Shown here one piece after another: positions 1 to 6,927 of a stretch of DNA of 19,133 nt. A model generated the notes under the pieces. That model saw only the letters and a list, made by a program, of their open reading frames with translations. It did no database searches and was not told the origin of the DNA. How positions within the stretch are numbered: position 1 is the stretch's first letter; each line of letters opens with the position of its first letter. Source of the DNA: an uncultured Eubacteriales bacterium (GTDB taxonomy: Bacteria > Bacillota > Clostridia > Oscillospirales > CAG-272); contig CAKSOR010000002.1 in NCBI GenBank assembly GCA_934477985.1, forward strand, positions 1 through 19,133, given 5' to 3'. The position numbers and the translations under genes are program-made.

Positions 1-87
1 CTCGACGTTAGGGTTCTTTCTGTAAGCGTTCAGATGCGCGTGAGCGATGTTGCCCGCGCCGATGAGTCCAATTTTAAGCTTTGCCAT
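1..87 (-). CDS. Gfo/Idh/MocA family oxidoreductase, N-terminal fragment
   Basis: Only the first 29 codons are inside the window; the gene runs off the left edge. The product starts MAKLKIGLIGAGNIAHAHLN, which is a Rossmann beta-alpha-beta start with the GxGxxA dinucleotide-binding loop (GAGNIA, residues 10-15) typical of Gfo/Idh/MocA NAD(P)-dependent sugar or inositol dehydrogenases. An SD (GGAGG) sits 8-10 bases before the ATG, in the 19-base gap after the upstream isomerase stop, so the two genes are very likely one transcript. This family is often encoded next to TIM-barrel sugar isomerases. The substrate cannot be told from this fragment. Confidence 0.85.
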   Translation of the reverse strand, partial: MAKLKIGLIGAGNIAHAHLNAYRKNPNVE

Positions 88-106
88 TTTATTTTCCTCC
101 ATGAAT

Positions 107-961
107 TTACGCGTTGATTATGCCGCGAAGGAAGTCAGCCGCCTTCGCGATGTCGCCCGCCGGATCAGCTCCGACCTCGCGCTCGATCGTGAGATAGCCT
201 CTGTAGCCAACCTCTTCGAGTGCCGCGAGATACTTCGGGAAGTCGACCGAGCCGGTTCCGAGCGGAACTTCCTCGTAGTACCTTATGCCCTGAACCTCCG
301 CCGGAACGGGGTGAACGACTCTGTAGATGTACTCGGGATTGCCCTTGACGAGCATTCTGCCGTCCTTCGCGTGGGTGTGGACGATGTAATCCTTCAGATT
401 GTGGACGGCGGCGACCGGGTCGTCTCCGGTGACCATGACAAGGTTTGCCGGGTCGAGGTTGACGGCGACGCCGGTCGAGCCGAGTCCGTCGAGGAACTTC
501 TTCAGGGTCGCCGAGGTCTCAGGTCCGGTCTCGATCGCGAAATGCGAGCCGAGCTTGTCCGCGTATTCAGCGAGCTCGTGGCAGGCAGCCTGCATGATCT
601 TGTAGCGCTCGTGCTCCGGGTCTTCGGGGACGACGCCGATGTGAGTCGTGACTATATCGCACTCGAGCTCTTTTGCGAGATCGAGGATGCGCTTGGATTT
701 TTCGATAAGTTCAGGGTTGAGCTCGGCGTTGCCGAAGCCGCGTCCGAGGTCGCCGCAGAGCGCCGAGAACTTCAGCCCGTTGTCCTTGACGAACGCGAGG
801 AGATCCTTTGCCTTTTCACCCGAGAGATTCTCGGGAGCGTTTTCACCGCTGGTCGCGTACATCTGGAGTCCGTCCAGACCGAGCGACGCCGCTTTCTTTA
901 TGGCTTCACGTGTTGGAAGACGGAAGGACTCAACCATTCCGCCGATTGGGAACTTGTACAT
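107..961 (-). CDS. sugar phosphate isomerase/epimerase (xylose isomerase-like TIM barrel)
   Basis: A 284-residue cytosolic protein of the AP-endonuclease-2/xylose-isomerase-like TIM-barrel superfamily, which interconverts sugars, inosose or keto-sugars with a divalent metal. Likely metal ligands are E144 (AIETG), D170 (NLDPAN), H195/H197 (VHTHAKD) and E260 (TIERE), in the usual order and spacing. Length is normal for the family. The ATG at 961 is chosen because AGGAGG precedes it by about 8 bases and homology-like sequence begins there; the frame stays open upstream to 1123 but that stretch is AT-rich promoter sequence. It is followed after 19 bases by an oxidoreductase gene, and is divergent from an AraC regulator at 1122, so the set is probably an AraC-controlled sugar or inositol pathway. 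The exact substrate is unknown. Confidence 0.88.
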   Translation of the reverse strand: MYKFPIGGMVESFRLPTREAIKKAASLGLDGLQMYATSGENAPENLSGEKAKDLLAFVKDNGLKFSALCGDLGRGFGNAELNPELIEKSKRILDLAKELECDIVTTHIGVVPEDPEHERYKIMQAACHELAEYADKLGSHFAIETGPETSATLKKFLDGLGSTGVAVNLDPANLVMVTGDDPVAAVHNLKDYIVHTHAKDGRMLVKGNPEYIYRVVHPVPAEVQGIRYYEEVPLGTGSVDFPKYLAALEEVGYRGYLTIEREVGADPAGDIAKAADFLRGIINA

Positions 962-1024
962 TGCTTTTTCCTCCTTGTAATATATTGTAATATATTGCTG
1001 TTTGTAAATTTTCTTGTCATATAC

Positions 1025-1053
1025 TTGAATTACACGCAGTTTTATTATATAAT
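1025..1053 (+). promoter_or_regulatory. sigma-A promoter of the AraC regulator
   Basis: TTGAAT (1025-1030), 17-bp spacer, TATAAT (1048-1053). It reads toward the AraC gene at 1122 and overlaps the opposing promoter of the isomerase gene. Confidence 0.6.
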
Positions 1054-1072
1054 ATATTTTGAGGATTTGCAA
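1044..1072 (-). promoter_or_regulatory. sigma-A promoter of the isomerase/oxidoreductase operon
   Basis: On the minus strand: TTGCAA (1072-1067), 17-bp spacer, TATAAT (1049-1044). Its -10 box shares two bases with the -10 box of the plus-strand promoter, so the two polymerases cannot bind together. TATTGC half-sites flank it (see the operator entry). Confidence 0.55.
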
Positions 1073-1106
1073 TAGTATATATTGCCGAACTTTAACACAA
1101 TATTGC
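1069..1106 (+). promoter_or_regulatory. candidate AraC operator: TATTGC half-sites
   Basis: TATTGC occurs at 1080-1085 and again at 1101-1106, a direct repeat offset by 21 bp (two helical turns), the usual layout for AraC-family monomers with two HTHs. An inverted copy GCAATA lies at 1069-1074, across the -35 box of the minus promoter, and another TATTGC is at 993-998. The role is inferred from position and spacing only; the region is AT-rich, so chance matches are possible. Confidence 0.35.
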
Positions 1107-1121
1107 TCTGCGGAGGAATAC

Positions 1122-1958
1122 ATGTCGGAAATCTACTACGAAAAACACATAGTTCTCGACCCGGCGCGCCCGGTCATTTACCACCCGCGCAGGCACGCGA
1201 ATTACTTCCCGCCGCACTGGCACGAGAACATCGAAATACTCTGCTTTCACTCAAACGGTCACGTCGTCTGCGACCGGACGGCTTATGACGCCGCTCCCGG
1301 AGACCTTGCGATATTCCCGTCGAACTCGCTTCACTCGATCCCGACCGAAGCGGCTGCCGACTACGAGTGCCTTATAATCGACAGCGGGTTCCTTGCCGAA
1401 AACAACATCGACGCGGCTGCGCTGACCTTTGACTGCGTCGTCACCGATGTGCGCGCGAGAGAACTGTTTGAAAGCGCCGCGGGGGAGATAAGCTCACAGC
1501 AGAGCTTCGCGGCGGCTGGCGTCAAGGCTTCGATACTCGCGCTCGCGGTATATCTCTGCCGCGGGTGGTCGCACAGCCGCGCCTCCGCGAATTCACGGGG
1601 CGAGGGCAGCGCCAGCGACGCGATTCGCCGCGCGATCGGCTACATAAGCTCGAATCTCTCCCGCCCGATGACGGTCGACGAGATCGCCGCGAGCGTTTCG
1701 GTCAGCAAATACTATTTCTGCCGCGAGTTCCGGAACGAGACCGGGTACACAGTCGTCAGGTATATAAACGATCTGCGCTGCCGCGAGGCTGAACGTCAGC
1801 TGCGCGGCACATCTGCGACTGTCGGCGAAATCGCGCGGTCGGTCGGGTATGAGAATCTCTCGTATTTCACGCGCACCTTCCGCGCGATCACCGGGAAGAC
1901 TCCGAGCGAGGCGCGCAGCTCGGCTCAGTGCGAGAAACCGAAATCCTCCTTCTGCTGA
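1122..1958 (+). CDS. AraC family transcriptional regulator (cupin sensor domain)
   Basis: A 278-residue regulator. The N-terminal part has the cupin-like AraC sensor signature (PPHWHENIEI near residues 31-40, then a PGDLAIFPSNSLHS turn), which usually binds a sugar. The C-terminal ~100 residues hold two helix-turn-helix motifs: MTVDEIAASVSVSKYYFCREF and VGEIARSVGYENLSYFTRTF followed by the family signature TGKTPSEAR. The start at 1122 is set by GGAGG at 1112-1116; the frame is open a little further upstream without an SD. It is divergent from the isomerase/oxidoreductase operon, so it most likely controls that operon and itself. It ends 6 bp before the stop of the convergent ABC ATPase gene, with no terminator between them. 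Confidence 0.9.
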   Translation: MSEIYYEKHIVLDPARPVIYHPRRHANYFPPHWHENIEILCFHSNGHVVCDRTAYDAAPGDLAIFPSNSLHSIPTEAAADYECLIIDSGFLAENNIDAAALTFDCVVTDVRARELFESAAGEISSQQSFAAAGVKASILALAVYLCRGWSHSRASANSRGEGSASDAIRRAIGYISSNLSRPMTVDEIAASVSVSKYYFCREFRNETGYTVVRYINDLRCREAERQLRGTSATVGEIARSVGYENLSYFTRTFRAITGKTPSEARSSAQCEKPKSSFC

Positions 1959-1964
1959 CGCGGC

Positions 1965-2672
1965 TCATGCGAGATCGATTTCATCCCGGGGGTCTTTGCG
2001 TGCCGTCATTGCGACGAGATCAGCGACCGACATGCCGTCCGCGCGTATTGAGTCGACCGAGCGGTAGGCGACCAGCCTGCCGTGCTCGATTATCACGGCG
2101 CGGTCGATGAAATTCTCGATTTCATCGATGTCGTGCGTCGCGATTATCAGCGTCTCGCCGTCGAGCAGCATCGCCGCGGATTTAAGAAAATCACTCTTCG
2201 TGACGACGTCAGTTCCAAGGAAGGGCTCGTCGAGCAGGATTATTTTAGCGCCCTTTGAAAATCCGATAGTCATCTCGAGCTTCGCGCGCTGTCCCTTCGA
2301 CATCGCGCGGACTTTTTTGTCGGTCGGAATCTCAAAGAACTTCACGAGCTTCTTGTAGCGCTCGAGATTGAAAGCCGGGTAGAAATCGGCGAGGAATTTC
2401 GCGTGACCCTCCGCGTCAAGCGACGGGAAATAGCTGCCCGCCTCGGTTACGTAGGCGATCTCAGGGCGCAGCTCGCGCGGCTGTCTGCCGTCGATCTCGA
2501 TGCTGCCCTCGGTCGGGAGGATGAGTCCGGCGATCAGCTTTAAAAGCGTCGATTTTCCCGCGCCGTTCACGCCGAAGAGCCCGACAATTTCGCCGTCGTC
2601 TATCTCGATGTCAAGCTTCTCGAGCCCGATTGAGCTGCGGTAGTATTTTGTCAGTGAGGAGCATTTTATCAT
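1965..2672 (-). CDS. ABC transporter ATP-binding protein (YtrB-like)
   Basis: A 235-residue ABC ATPase. Walker A is GVNGAGKST (residues 34-42), the signature is MSKGQRAKLE (124-133, a non-canonical SKGQ form common in exporter-type ATPases of GntR-linked systems), Walker B is IILLDEP (144-150) and the H-loop histidine is H180. The Q-loop position carries E77 (AYVTEAG) rather than Q, as is common in this subfamily. It is the last gene of a four-gene operon: its ATG overlaps the stop of the exported-protein gene in an ATGA overlap (2669-2672), implying coupled translation. The partner membrane subunit is probably the 246-residue protein encoded at 4048-4788. Family knowledge (Bacillus ytr, GntR-linked ABC systems) suggests an envelope-stress or small-molecule efflux role; the substrate is unknown. 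Confidence 0.93.
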   Translation of the reverse strand: MIKCSSLTKYYRSSIGLEKLDIEIDDGEIVGLFGVNGAGKSTLLKLIAGLILPTEGSIEIDGRQPRELRPEIAYVTEAGSYFPSLDAEGHAKFLADFYPAFNLERYKKLVKFFEIPTDKKVRAMSKGQRAKLEMTIGFSKGAKIILLDEPFLGTDVVTKSDFLKSAAMLLDGETLIIATHDIDEIENFIDRAVIIEHGRLVAYRSVDSIRADGMSVADLVAMTARKDPRDEIDLA

Positions 2673-4051
2673 GATCTGCCTCCGATCTTCAGGGTGACGG
2701 TCTTGTGCATTGTACCGCGCGAGACATTTACTTTAAGCGGCGCGAGACGCTCGGCTATCACGCCGTCCCTTCCGAGTATTGAAACGCGGACGAATTCTCC
2801 GGTCAGCGCCCCGCCGTATTTTCCGTAAGCCTCGTCGCGGCTTGAGTCAAAGCGGTTCTCGGGAGAGCTGAGAGAATAGAACGCGCCCTCAAGCAGATAT
2901 AACCTCTCGCCGTCGAAGTAGGTGTCGAATTTCCGCATCCAGCTATATCCGTAGAGCTGGAAGCTGTCGATATAGTTGCGGATCGGCTCCGGCTCCCACT
3001 CGGTGACAAGACCGTTTTTGTCCATCAGGATGTAGCGCATGGATGAGCCTTTGGAGTCATGCTGCCTCACGAAGAAGGTCGCCATGCCGTTTGAGATGTC
3101 GGCGTACATATCTGTGTTATATTGCATGTCGTAGCTCCCGCGTTTTATCACGTACTCCTGCGAATTGTCCACCGAGAGATAGATGTTCTCCTCGTCGTAT
3201 GTCGCTATCGCAACCGTATCCTTTTCGCCGACGAGCATCTTCACTTCGCGGTCGGGGTTCAGAGCGAAGAGCCCGGTGACCTTGCCTTCGGCGTCACGGT
3301 GGCTGACCATTTTCGTGATCGGGTTCACGAACCATACTATCCCGTCGTCGACCGACTCGATGTAGGCGAGATTGTCGTCTATTTTCTCAGTGAGATTGAT
3401 GTCGCACAGGAGCGTCGCCGGCTCATAGTGATAAAATTTCGGGTCGGAGCTGAAAAGATAGGTCGCGCTCTTCCGGTCGGCGTCGTAGACCGCGGTGCGC
3501 GCCGGAGTCAGCATGACGCGGAAACCGTCCTTGTCGTCGGCTTTCAGGATGTTGACTCCGCCGAAGTCGGCGTAGCGCCTGCGCATGAAATCGGTCAGGT
3601 AGAGCTCATAGCCGATACGGTCGGAAAAGAGTATCGCGTGCTCGTTGTCTGGCATTATCGCCCTGCCGTCCTTGTCGTACCTGACGTTTTTGTCGGATAA
3701 CACGGCGTCGTCGGGGAGCGAGACGCGGCAGCACAGGCTGAGCTCCGTTTCGCCTTCCGGGCCAGACACGCCGTAGTTAAAGCGTGATTCTTCATCGGCG
3801 CACTTGGCGACCTCCGCCGCGACGGTCTCGCCGCCGTTCAGGTCGAAGCTGATTCTGAGTTTGTCCGGGGTATTTGGGTAGTCCCCGTGCGAGAAAACGG
3901 CTCCGCTGATGTTGATGTCGGACAGAAGTCCGCCGCAGTCGTCGAAGGTCACAATAAAGTCGTCGCGCCGCCAGCCGTTCGACATGCCCGAGACCGCGAG
4001 CGCCGACGCTGTCAGTAGCGCTCCGAGCGGAATAAGTGCCTTTATTTTCAT
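2669..4051 (-). CDS. exported or membrane-anchored protein of unknown function in an ABC operon
   Basis: A 460-residue protein I do not recognise. It starts with a short basic N-terminus and a hydrophobic stretch (residues 5-22, LIPLGALLTASALAVSG) that should act as a signal peptide or membrane anchor; no lipobox cysteine is present. The rest is hydrophilic with many short beta-rich, aromatic and Asp/Gly turns (for example YIESVDDGIVWFVNP, then YDEENIYLSVDN, then FDGERLYLLEG), which suggests an extracellular beta-propeller or beta-sandwich; this is inference. It sits between the membrane protein and the ATPase with 4-bp overlaps at both ends (4048-4051 and 2669-2672), so it is made together with the transporter and is probably its outer-face partner. 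The ABC operon of this layout differs from Bacillus ytr, which carries no such large exported protein at this place that I know of. Confidence 0.8.
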   Translation of the reverse strand: MKIKALIPLGALLTASALAVSGMSNGWRRDDFIVTFDDCGGLLSDINISGAVFSHGDYPNTPDKLRISFDLNGGETVAAEVAKCADEESRFNYGVSGPEGETELSLCCRVSLPDDAVLSDKNVRYDKDGRAIMPDNEHAILFSDRIGYELYLTDFMRRRYADFGGVNILKADDKDGFRVMLTPARTAVYDADRKSATYLFSSDPKFYHYEPATLLCDINLTEKIDDNLAYIESVDDGIVWFVNPITKMVSHRDAEGKVTGLFALNPDREVKMLVGEKDTVAIATYDEENIYLSVDNSQEYVIKRGSYDMQYNTDMYADISNGMATFFVRQHDSKGSSMRYILMDKNGLVTEWEPEPIRNYIDSFQLYGYSWMRKFDTYFDGERLYLLEGAFYSLSSPENRFDSSRDEAYGKYGGALTGEFVRVSILGRDGVIAERLAPLKVNVSRGTMHKTVTLKIGGRS

Positions 4052-4788
4052 ATCGTCTCCCCCTCTTTAAGAAGTCCGTATGCGCGTATCACCGCGATTA
4101 TCACGACGATAAGCGTGAAAAAGTTGGTTACTCCGGCGTCGGATGTCATAAGCACGCAGGACAGGATGTAGCATCCGAGTGAAAGCAGCGATGAGAACGG
4201 ACGGTTGGCTAAGAATCCCAGCGTCGCGCGTACCGTCACGATCGGCGCTCCGACCGTTACCAGTGCAAAGCGCACCCAACTGTTGAAATCATCCGGGCAG
4301 ACCCAGGACAGGAATCCGACTCTCACGTAGGTGTACCAAAGCGCGTTCGGCTCGGTGTAGACGTATATTCCCTGCGACGCCTTCAGCGCCGTTTTATCAC
4401 GGAGGACGACCTCGGCGATATTTACCGAGAAGTTCATCGCCGCGGCGAGCAGCAGAAGCGCGATTGTGCCACCGAAGACCCATCCGGCGAAGATCCACAT
4501 TCTGCCGGTCGGGAGCATCGAGAGCGTGATCATCGACTTCGAGCCGATCCAGCGCGAGGCGATGACCGCAGCGAGCGCCGCCATCACCACAACGACCGCC
4601 GCGGTGTAGGCGATCTGCATTCCCGAGCCGCTGACAATCTCCGACAGCAGCTGCCAGTACCCGAAATGTCCGACCGAGACGAGTATGTAATTTGTAACGA
4701 TAAGTAAAATCGAGACTATGATTCCGGGTATGAACATCCCGCGCGACAGAAAGCCCACGACAAGCATCCCCTTTTCGAGTTTTTTCAT
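4048..4788 (-). CDS. multi-pass membrane protein, probable ABC permease
   Basis: A 246-residue integral membrane protein with about six hydrophobic helices: residues ~12-33, 57-78, 97-119, 168-188, 196-213 and 218-238. No conserved permease motif (EAA loop) is seen, which is usual for ABC-2-like permeases of GntR-linked operons. The ATG at 4788 follows an AGGAGGGG SD. Its stop overlaps the start of the exported protein gene by 4 bp. With the ATPase at 1965-2672 it is the likely transport channel; a DUF-type membrane protein without transport role is the alternative. Confidence 0.8.
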   Translation of the reverse strand: MKKLEKGMLVVGFLSRGMFIPGIIVSILLIVTNYILVSVGHFGYWQLLSEIVSGSGMQIAYTAAVVVVMAALAAVIASRWIGSKSMITLSMLPTGRMWIFAGWVFGGTIALLLLAAAMNFSVNIAEVVLRDKTALKASQGIYVYTEPNALWYTYVRVGFLSWVCPDDFNSWVRFALVTVGAPIVTVRATLGFLANRPFSSLLSLGCYILSCVLMTSDAGVTNFFTLIVVIIAVIRAYGLLKEGETI

Positions 4789-4822
4789 TTTGTTCCCCTC
4801 CTGTATCAGTGTGATAACACAG

Positions 4823-5194
4823 TCATTTATCCCAGCTCTCGCCGAGCAGCCCGACCGCCTCGCGGAAGTCGAGTCCGAGCTCCTTCATCCTCCGTGCGAA
4901 ATTCTCCGCGCTCTCAAGAGCCATTGAGCGTCTGAGCCTTTCGACATCACCGTCAGACGCGGTCACGACGCTGTGCGACGCCTGAACCGTTCCGACGAGT
5001 CCCTCGTCCTCGAGGAGTTTATAGACCTTCTGGACTGTATTCGGGTTTATTCCGAGCGCCGCGGCGAGCTCGCGACGGGACGGCAGCGCGTCGCCATTCC
5101 TCAATCTCCCCGAGGCTATGCGGTCCTTTATCTGCCTTGTGAGTTGGACGTGCACAGGCTCGGTGTCATTCAGTTTTTCGAACTCTATCGGCAT
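4823..5194 (-). CDS. GntR family transcriptional regulator, YtrA subfamily
   Basis: A 123-residue short GntR protein. Residues 1-75 form the winged helix-turn-helix (PVHVQLTRQIKDRIASG, then LPSRRELAAALGINPNTVQK, then LEDEGLV). The wing is unusual: GLVGTVQASHSVV in place of the common G-x-G-T-F-V. The short C-terminal part (76-123) is two helices for dimerisation, the hallmark of the YtrA subfamily, which regulates ABC operons by repression. It is the first gene of the operon, with SD AAGGAGGG (5210-5203) and a consensus promoter at 5218-5246 overlapped by a perfect dyad. Auto-repression of its own ABC operon, relieved by a cell-wall stress or effector, is the standard model for the subfamily. 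Confidence 0.92.
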   Translation of the reverse strand: MPIEFEKLNDTEPVHVQLTRQIKDRIASGRLRNGDALPSRRELAAALGINPNTVQKVYKLLEDEGLVGTVQASHSVVTASDGDVERLRRSMALESAENFARRMKELGLDFREAVGLLGESWDK

Positions 5195-5213
5195 CGGCTC
5201 ATCCCTCCTTTAT

Positions 5214-5235
5214 CTGTATTATAGCAGTAATACAG
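5214..5235 (-). promoter_or_regulatory. perfect dyad over the -10 box, likely GntR operator
   Basis: CTGTATTA (5214-5221), 6-bp centre TAGCAG, TAATACAG (5228-5235): perfect 8-bp arms. It covers the -10 box of the operon promoter (5218-5223) and part of the spacer, ideal for repression. Assignment to the GntR protein encoded 20 bp downstream is inference, but dyads of this size at such promoters are usual for YtrA-type repressors. Confidence 0.7.
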
Positions 5236-5246
5236 TTGTTTGTCAA
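5218..5246 (-). promoter_or_regulatory. consensus sigma-A promoter of the GntR-ABC operon
   Basis: Minus strand TTGACA (5246-5241), exactly 17 bp, TATAAT (5223-5218). Both hexamers are perfect consensus, so the operon should be strong unless repressed at the overlapping dyad. Confidence 0.88.
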
Positions 5247-5287
5247 GAACTTTGATGAAATTCGATTTGTAAACCTTCGATGAACAA

Positions 5288-5315
5288 AAAGAATCCCGCC
5301 GGAGCGGGATTCTTT
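5288..5315 (-). terminator. intrinsic terminator of the solute-binding protein gene
   Basis: A perfect 12-bp stem (AAAGAATCCCGC / GCGGGATTCTTT) with a 4-base loop, followed on the minus strand by TTTTTG. It lies 8 bp after the stop codon at 5324 and separates this gene from the GntR operon promoter. Confidence 0.92.
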
Positions 5316-5323
5316 GTTTGCGA

Positions 5324-6781
5324 TTATTCGAATCTCTGCATGAACTCGTCGAGGTCAGCTTCGGTCTTGTTCTTGCATGCCTCATACGCCGACGCGTAAG
5401 GCGCGCCTTGGAATATCGACTGGTTGACCGCGTCGAGCACTCCACCGAATCTGTACACCGCGTTGTAGTCGATATAGGTCGTCGAGAAAATCAGGTCGAG
5501 CATCGCTATGCTGTCCTCGTTGTTGATCGCCTTGCCTTTCAGCGTGACGTCGTAGATCGCCGGACGCACATCCTGCACCGACTTGTACTCGAGCACCTCG
5601 GTGATGAAGCCGGTCTTCTCGATGTCGTCCTGTACGATCGGGATCGCGATGAAAGCCTTCACCCATGGGTTGATGAACGACACGTAGCTCTCCTGATCCT
5701 CGCTGTACTTCGGCATCGGATAGATCACGTAGTCGCTCTTCATGTCGCGGAAACGTCTCAGCGCCGACTCTACGTAATGTATCGCAAATATCGACCGGTC
5801 GAGCTTGAAGTTCTTGTCGAAGAAATTAGTATTGTCTCCGGCGTTGTCAATGTTCTGGAACATCTTCGCGAGAGCGTCGATCTTGTCGACTACCTCCTGC
5901 GTTCCGAGGTTGACCTCGAGCCTGCCGGTCTTATTGTTGTACTCCGAGAGCTTGACTCCGGTCGTCGCGAGCAGCATCGTCGAGGTCAGCGCGTTGCTCT
6001 CGTTGACCACGCCGAAGAAGTCGTTCAGCGCGTCGAGCTTGCCGTCGTTGTTCAGGTCGTTGTCGGCGTCCTTGGTCAGCGAATAGAGCACATCCATCGT
6101 CCACTTGCCATCATAGACCTTCTTGTAGAGGTCGTTCTCGTCGATGCCGTAGTTTCCCGCGACCGTGAGGTTCATGTAGACGCAGCCAGGTCCGATGTAG
6201 GTGAACGGCGCTAGGTCTCCCGAGGTGTAGAACATCTTGCCGTTGATCGCGAGGTTATCGTACATCAGGCGGCTCCACCACTCCTTGTCGAGCTGGAGAT
6301 ACGGGACGTCGAGCAGGTTCGTCAGCAGTCCGTTGTTGAAGACGGTCGTCATGCGCCCGTCCTTTTCCTGCAAAGCGTCGACGTAGATGTCTCCGATCGG
6401 GTCGCCCGCCATAAGCGAGGTAACGTAGACCGCGCTCTGGTCGCCGCTCGCCGTCTCGGGATACTCGATGACGACGTTGTAGCGGTTCTCGACATAGCGG
6501 TCGCGGTTGTACTGCGCGTCGTTGATGACCTCACCGGTGATCTCGCCGCACTCCATGTTAAGTATCGGAATGTAGCTGTCGCTCCGTTCGGCTACTATTT
6601 TATAGGTTGCGCCCTTGAAGTCCTTTTCGCCTAAGGTGTCGAGGTAATCGGTCGTCTCGGAGACCCGCGTCGTGGTCTCGTTCTTTATCTCGGTGTCAGT
6701 TCCGCCAGTCTCGCCGCCGCAGGACTGGAAGACTGAGGCGCAGATTAGAAGCGCCATTAGAAATGATATTTTCCGTTTCAT
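5324..6781 (-). CDS. extracellular solute-binding lipoprotein (ABC sugar-type)
   Basis: A 485-residue type-1 extracellular solute-binding protein, of the kind that delivers carbohydrates to ABC importers. It has a lipoprotein signal peptide: basic MKRK, hydrophobic core, then VFQSCGG with the lipidated cysteine at residue 21, followed by a Gly/Thr/Glu-rich linker. The box is weak (Q-S at -2/-1). Mature regions show family-type stretches such as DLYKKVYDGKWTMD and SGDLAPFTY. The ATG at 6781 is chosen by the AGGAGG at about 10 bases upstream and because the signal peptide starts there; the frame is open up to 6835. It is alone: its own promoter and terminator bracket it and no permease or ATPase lies nearby, so it must work with a transporter encoded elsewhere. 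The divergent AraC regulator at 6928 is its probable controller. Confidence 0.88.
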   Translation of the reverse strand: MKRKISFLMALLICASVFQSCGGETGGTDTEIKNETTTRVSETTDYLDTLGEKDFKGATYKIVAERSDSYIPILNMECGEITGEVINDAQYNRDRYVENRYNVVIEYPETASGDQSAVYVTSLMAGDPIGDIYVDALQEKDGRMTTVFNNGLLTNLLDVPYLQLDKEWWSRLMYDNLAINGKMFYTSGDLAPFTYIGPGCVYMNLTVAGNYGIDENDLYKKVYDGKWTMDVLYSLTKDADNDLNNDGKLDALNDFFGVVNESNALTSTMLLATTGVKLSEYNNKTGRLEVNLGTQEVVDKIDALAKMFQNIDNAGDNTNFFDKNFKLDRSIFAIHYVESALRRFRDMKSDYVIYPMPKYSEDQESYVSFINPWVKAFIAIPIVQDDIEKTGFITEVLEYKSVQDVRPAIYDVTLKGKAINNEDSIAMLDLIFSTTYIDYNAVYRFGGVLDAVNQSIFQGAPYASAYEACKNKTEADLDEFMQRFE

Positions 6782-6806
6782 GATTGTTGCCTCCTGCTTT
6801 TTTTCT

Positions 6807-6835
6807 ATTATACCATTAAAGCACCAGACGCGCAA
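6807..6835 (-). promoter_or_regulatory. extended -10 promoter of the solute-binding protein gene
   Basis: Minus strand TTGCGC (6835-6830, poor -35), 17 bp, then TGG-TATAAT with the -10 at 6812-6807. The weak -35 suggests that activation by the neighbouring AraC protein may be needed. Confidence 0.55.
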
Positions 6836-6873
6836 GATACCTGATTAAGTTTTTCTTGTCCCCGATTATGATA

Positions 6874-6902
6874 TTGACTTTTTCACGCTCATGTGGTATA
6901 AT
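6874..6902 (+). promoter_or_regulatory. sigma-A promoter of the second AraC regulator
   Basis: TTGACT (6874-6879), 17 bp, TATAAT (6897-6902), with TGG just before the -10 (extended -10). It reads into the AraC gene at 6928. Confidence 0.75.
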
Positions 6903-6927
6903 TATTACGCAAAGGAGGTATGGGACA

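Noticed and set aside
1959..1964. Terminator between the AraC gene and the ABC ATPase gene
   Set aside because: Only 6 bp separate the two stops and no hairpin with a T-run was found.
5318..6214. 298-residue plus-strand ORF opposite the solute-binding protein gene
   Set aside because: Antisense shadow of a clear lipoprotein gene; Val/Arg/Glu-rich composition from GC-rich codons, no SD.
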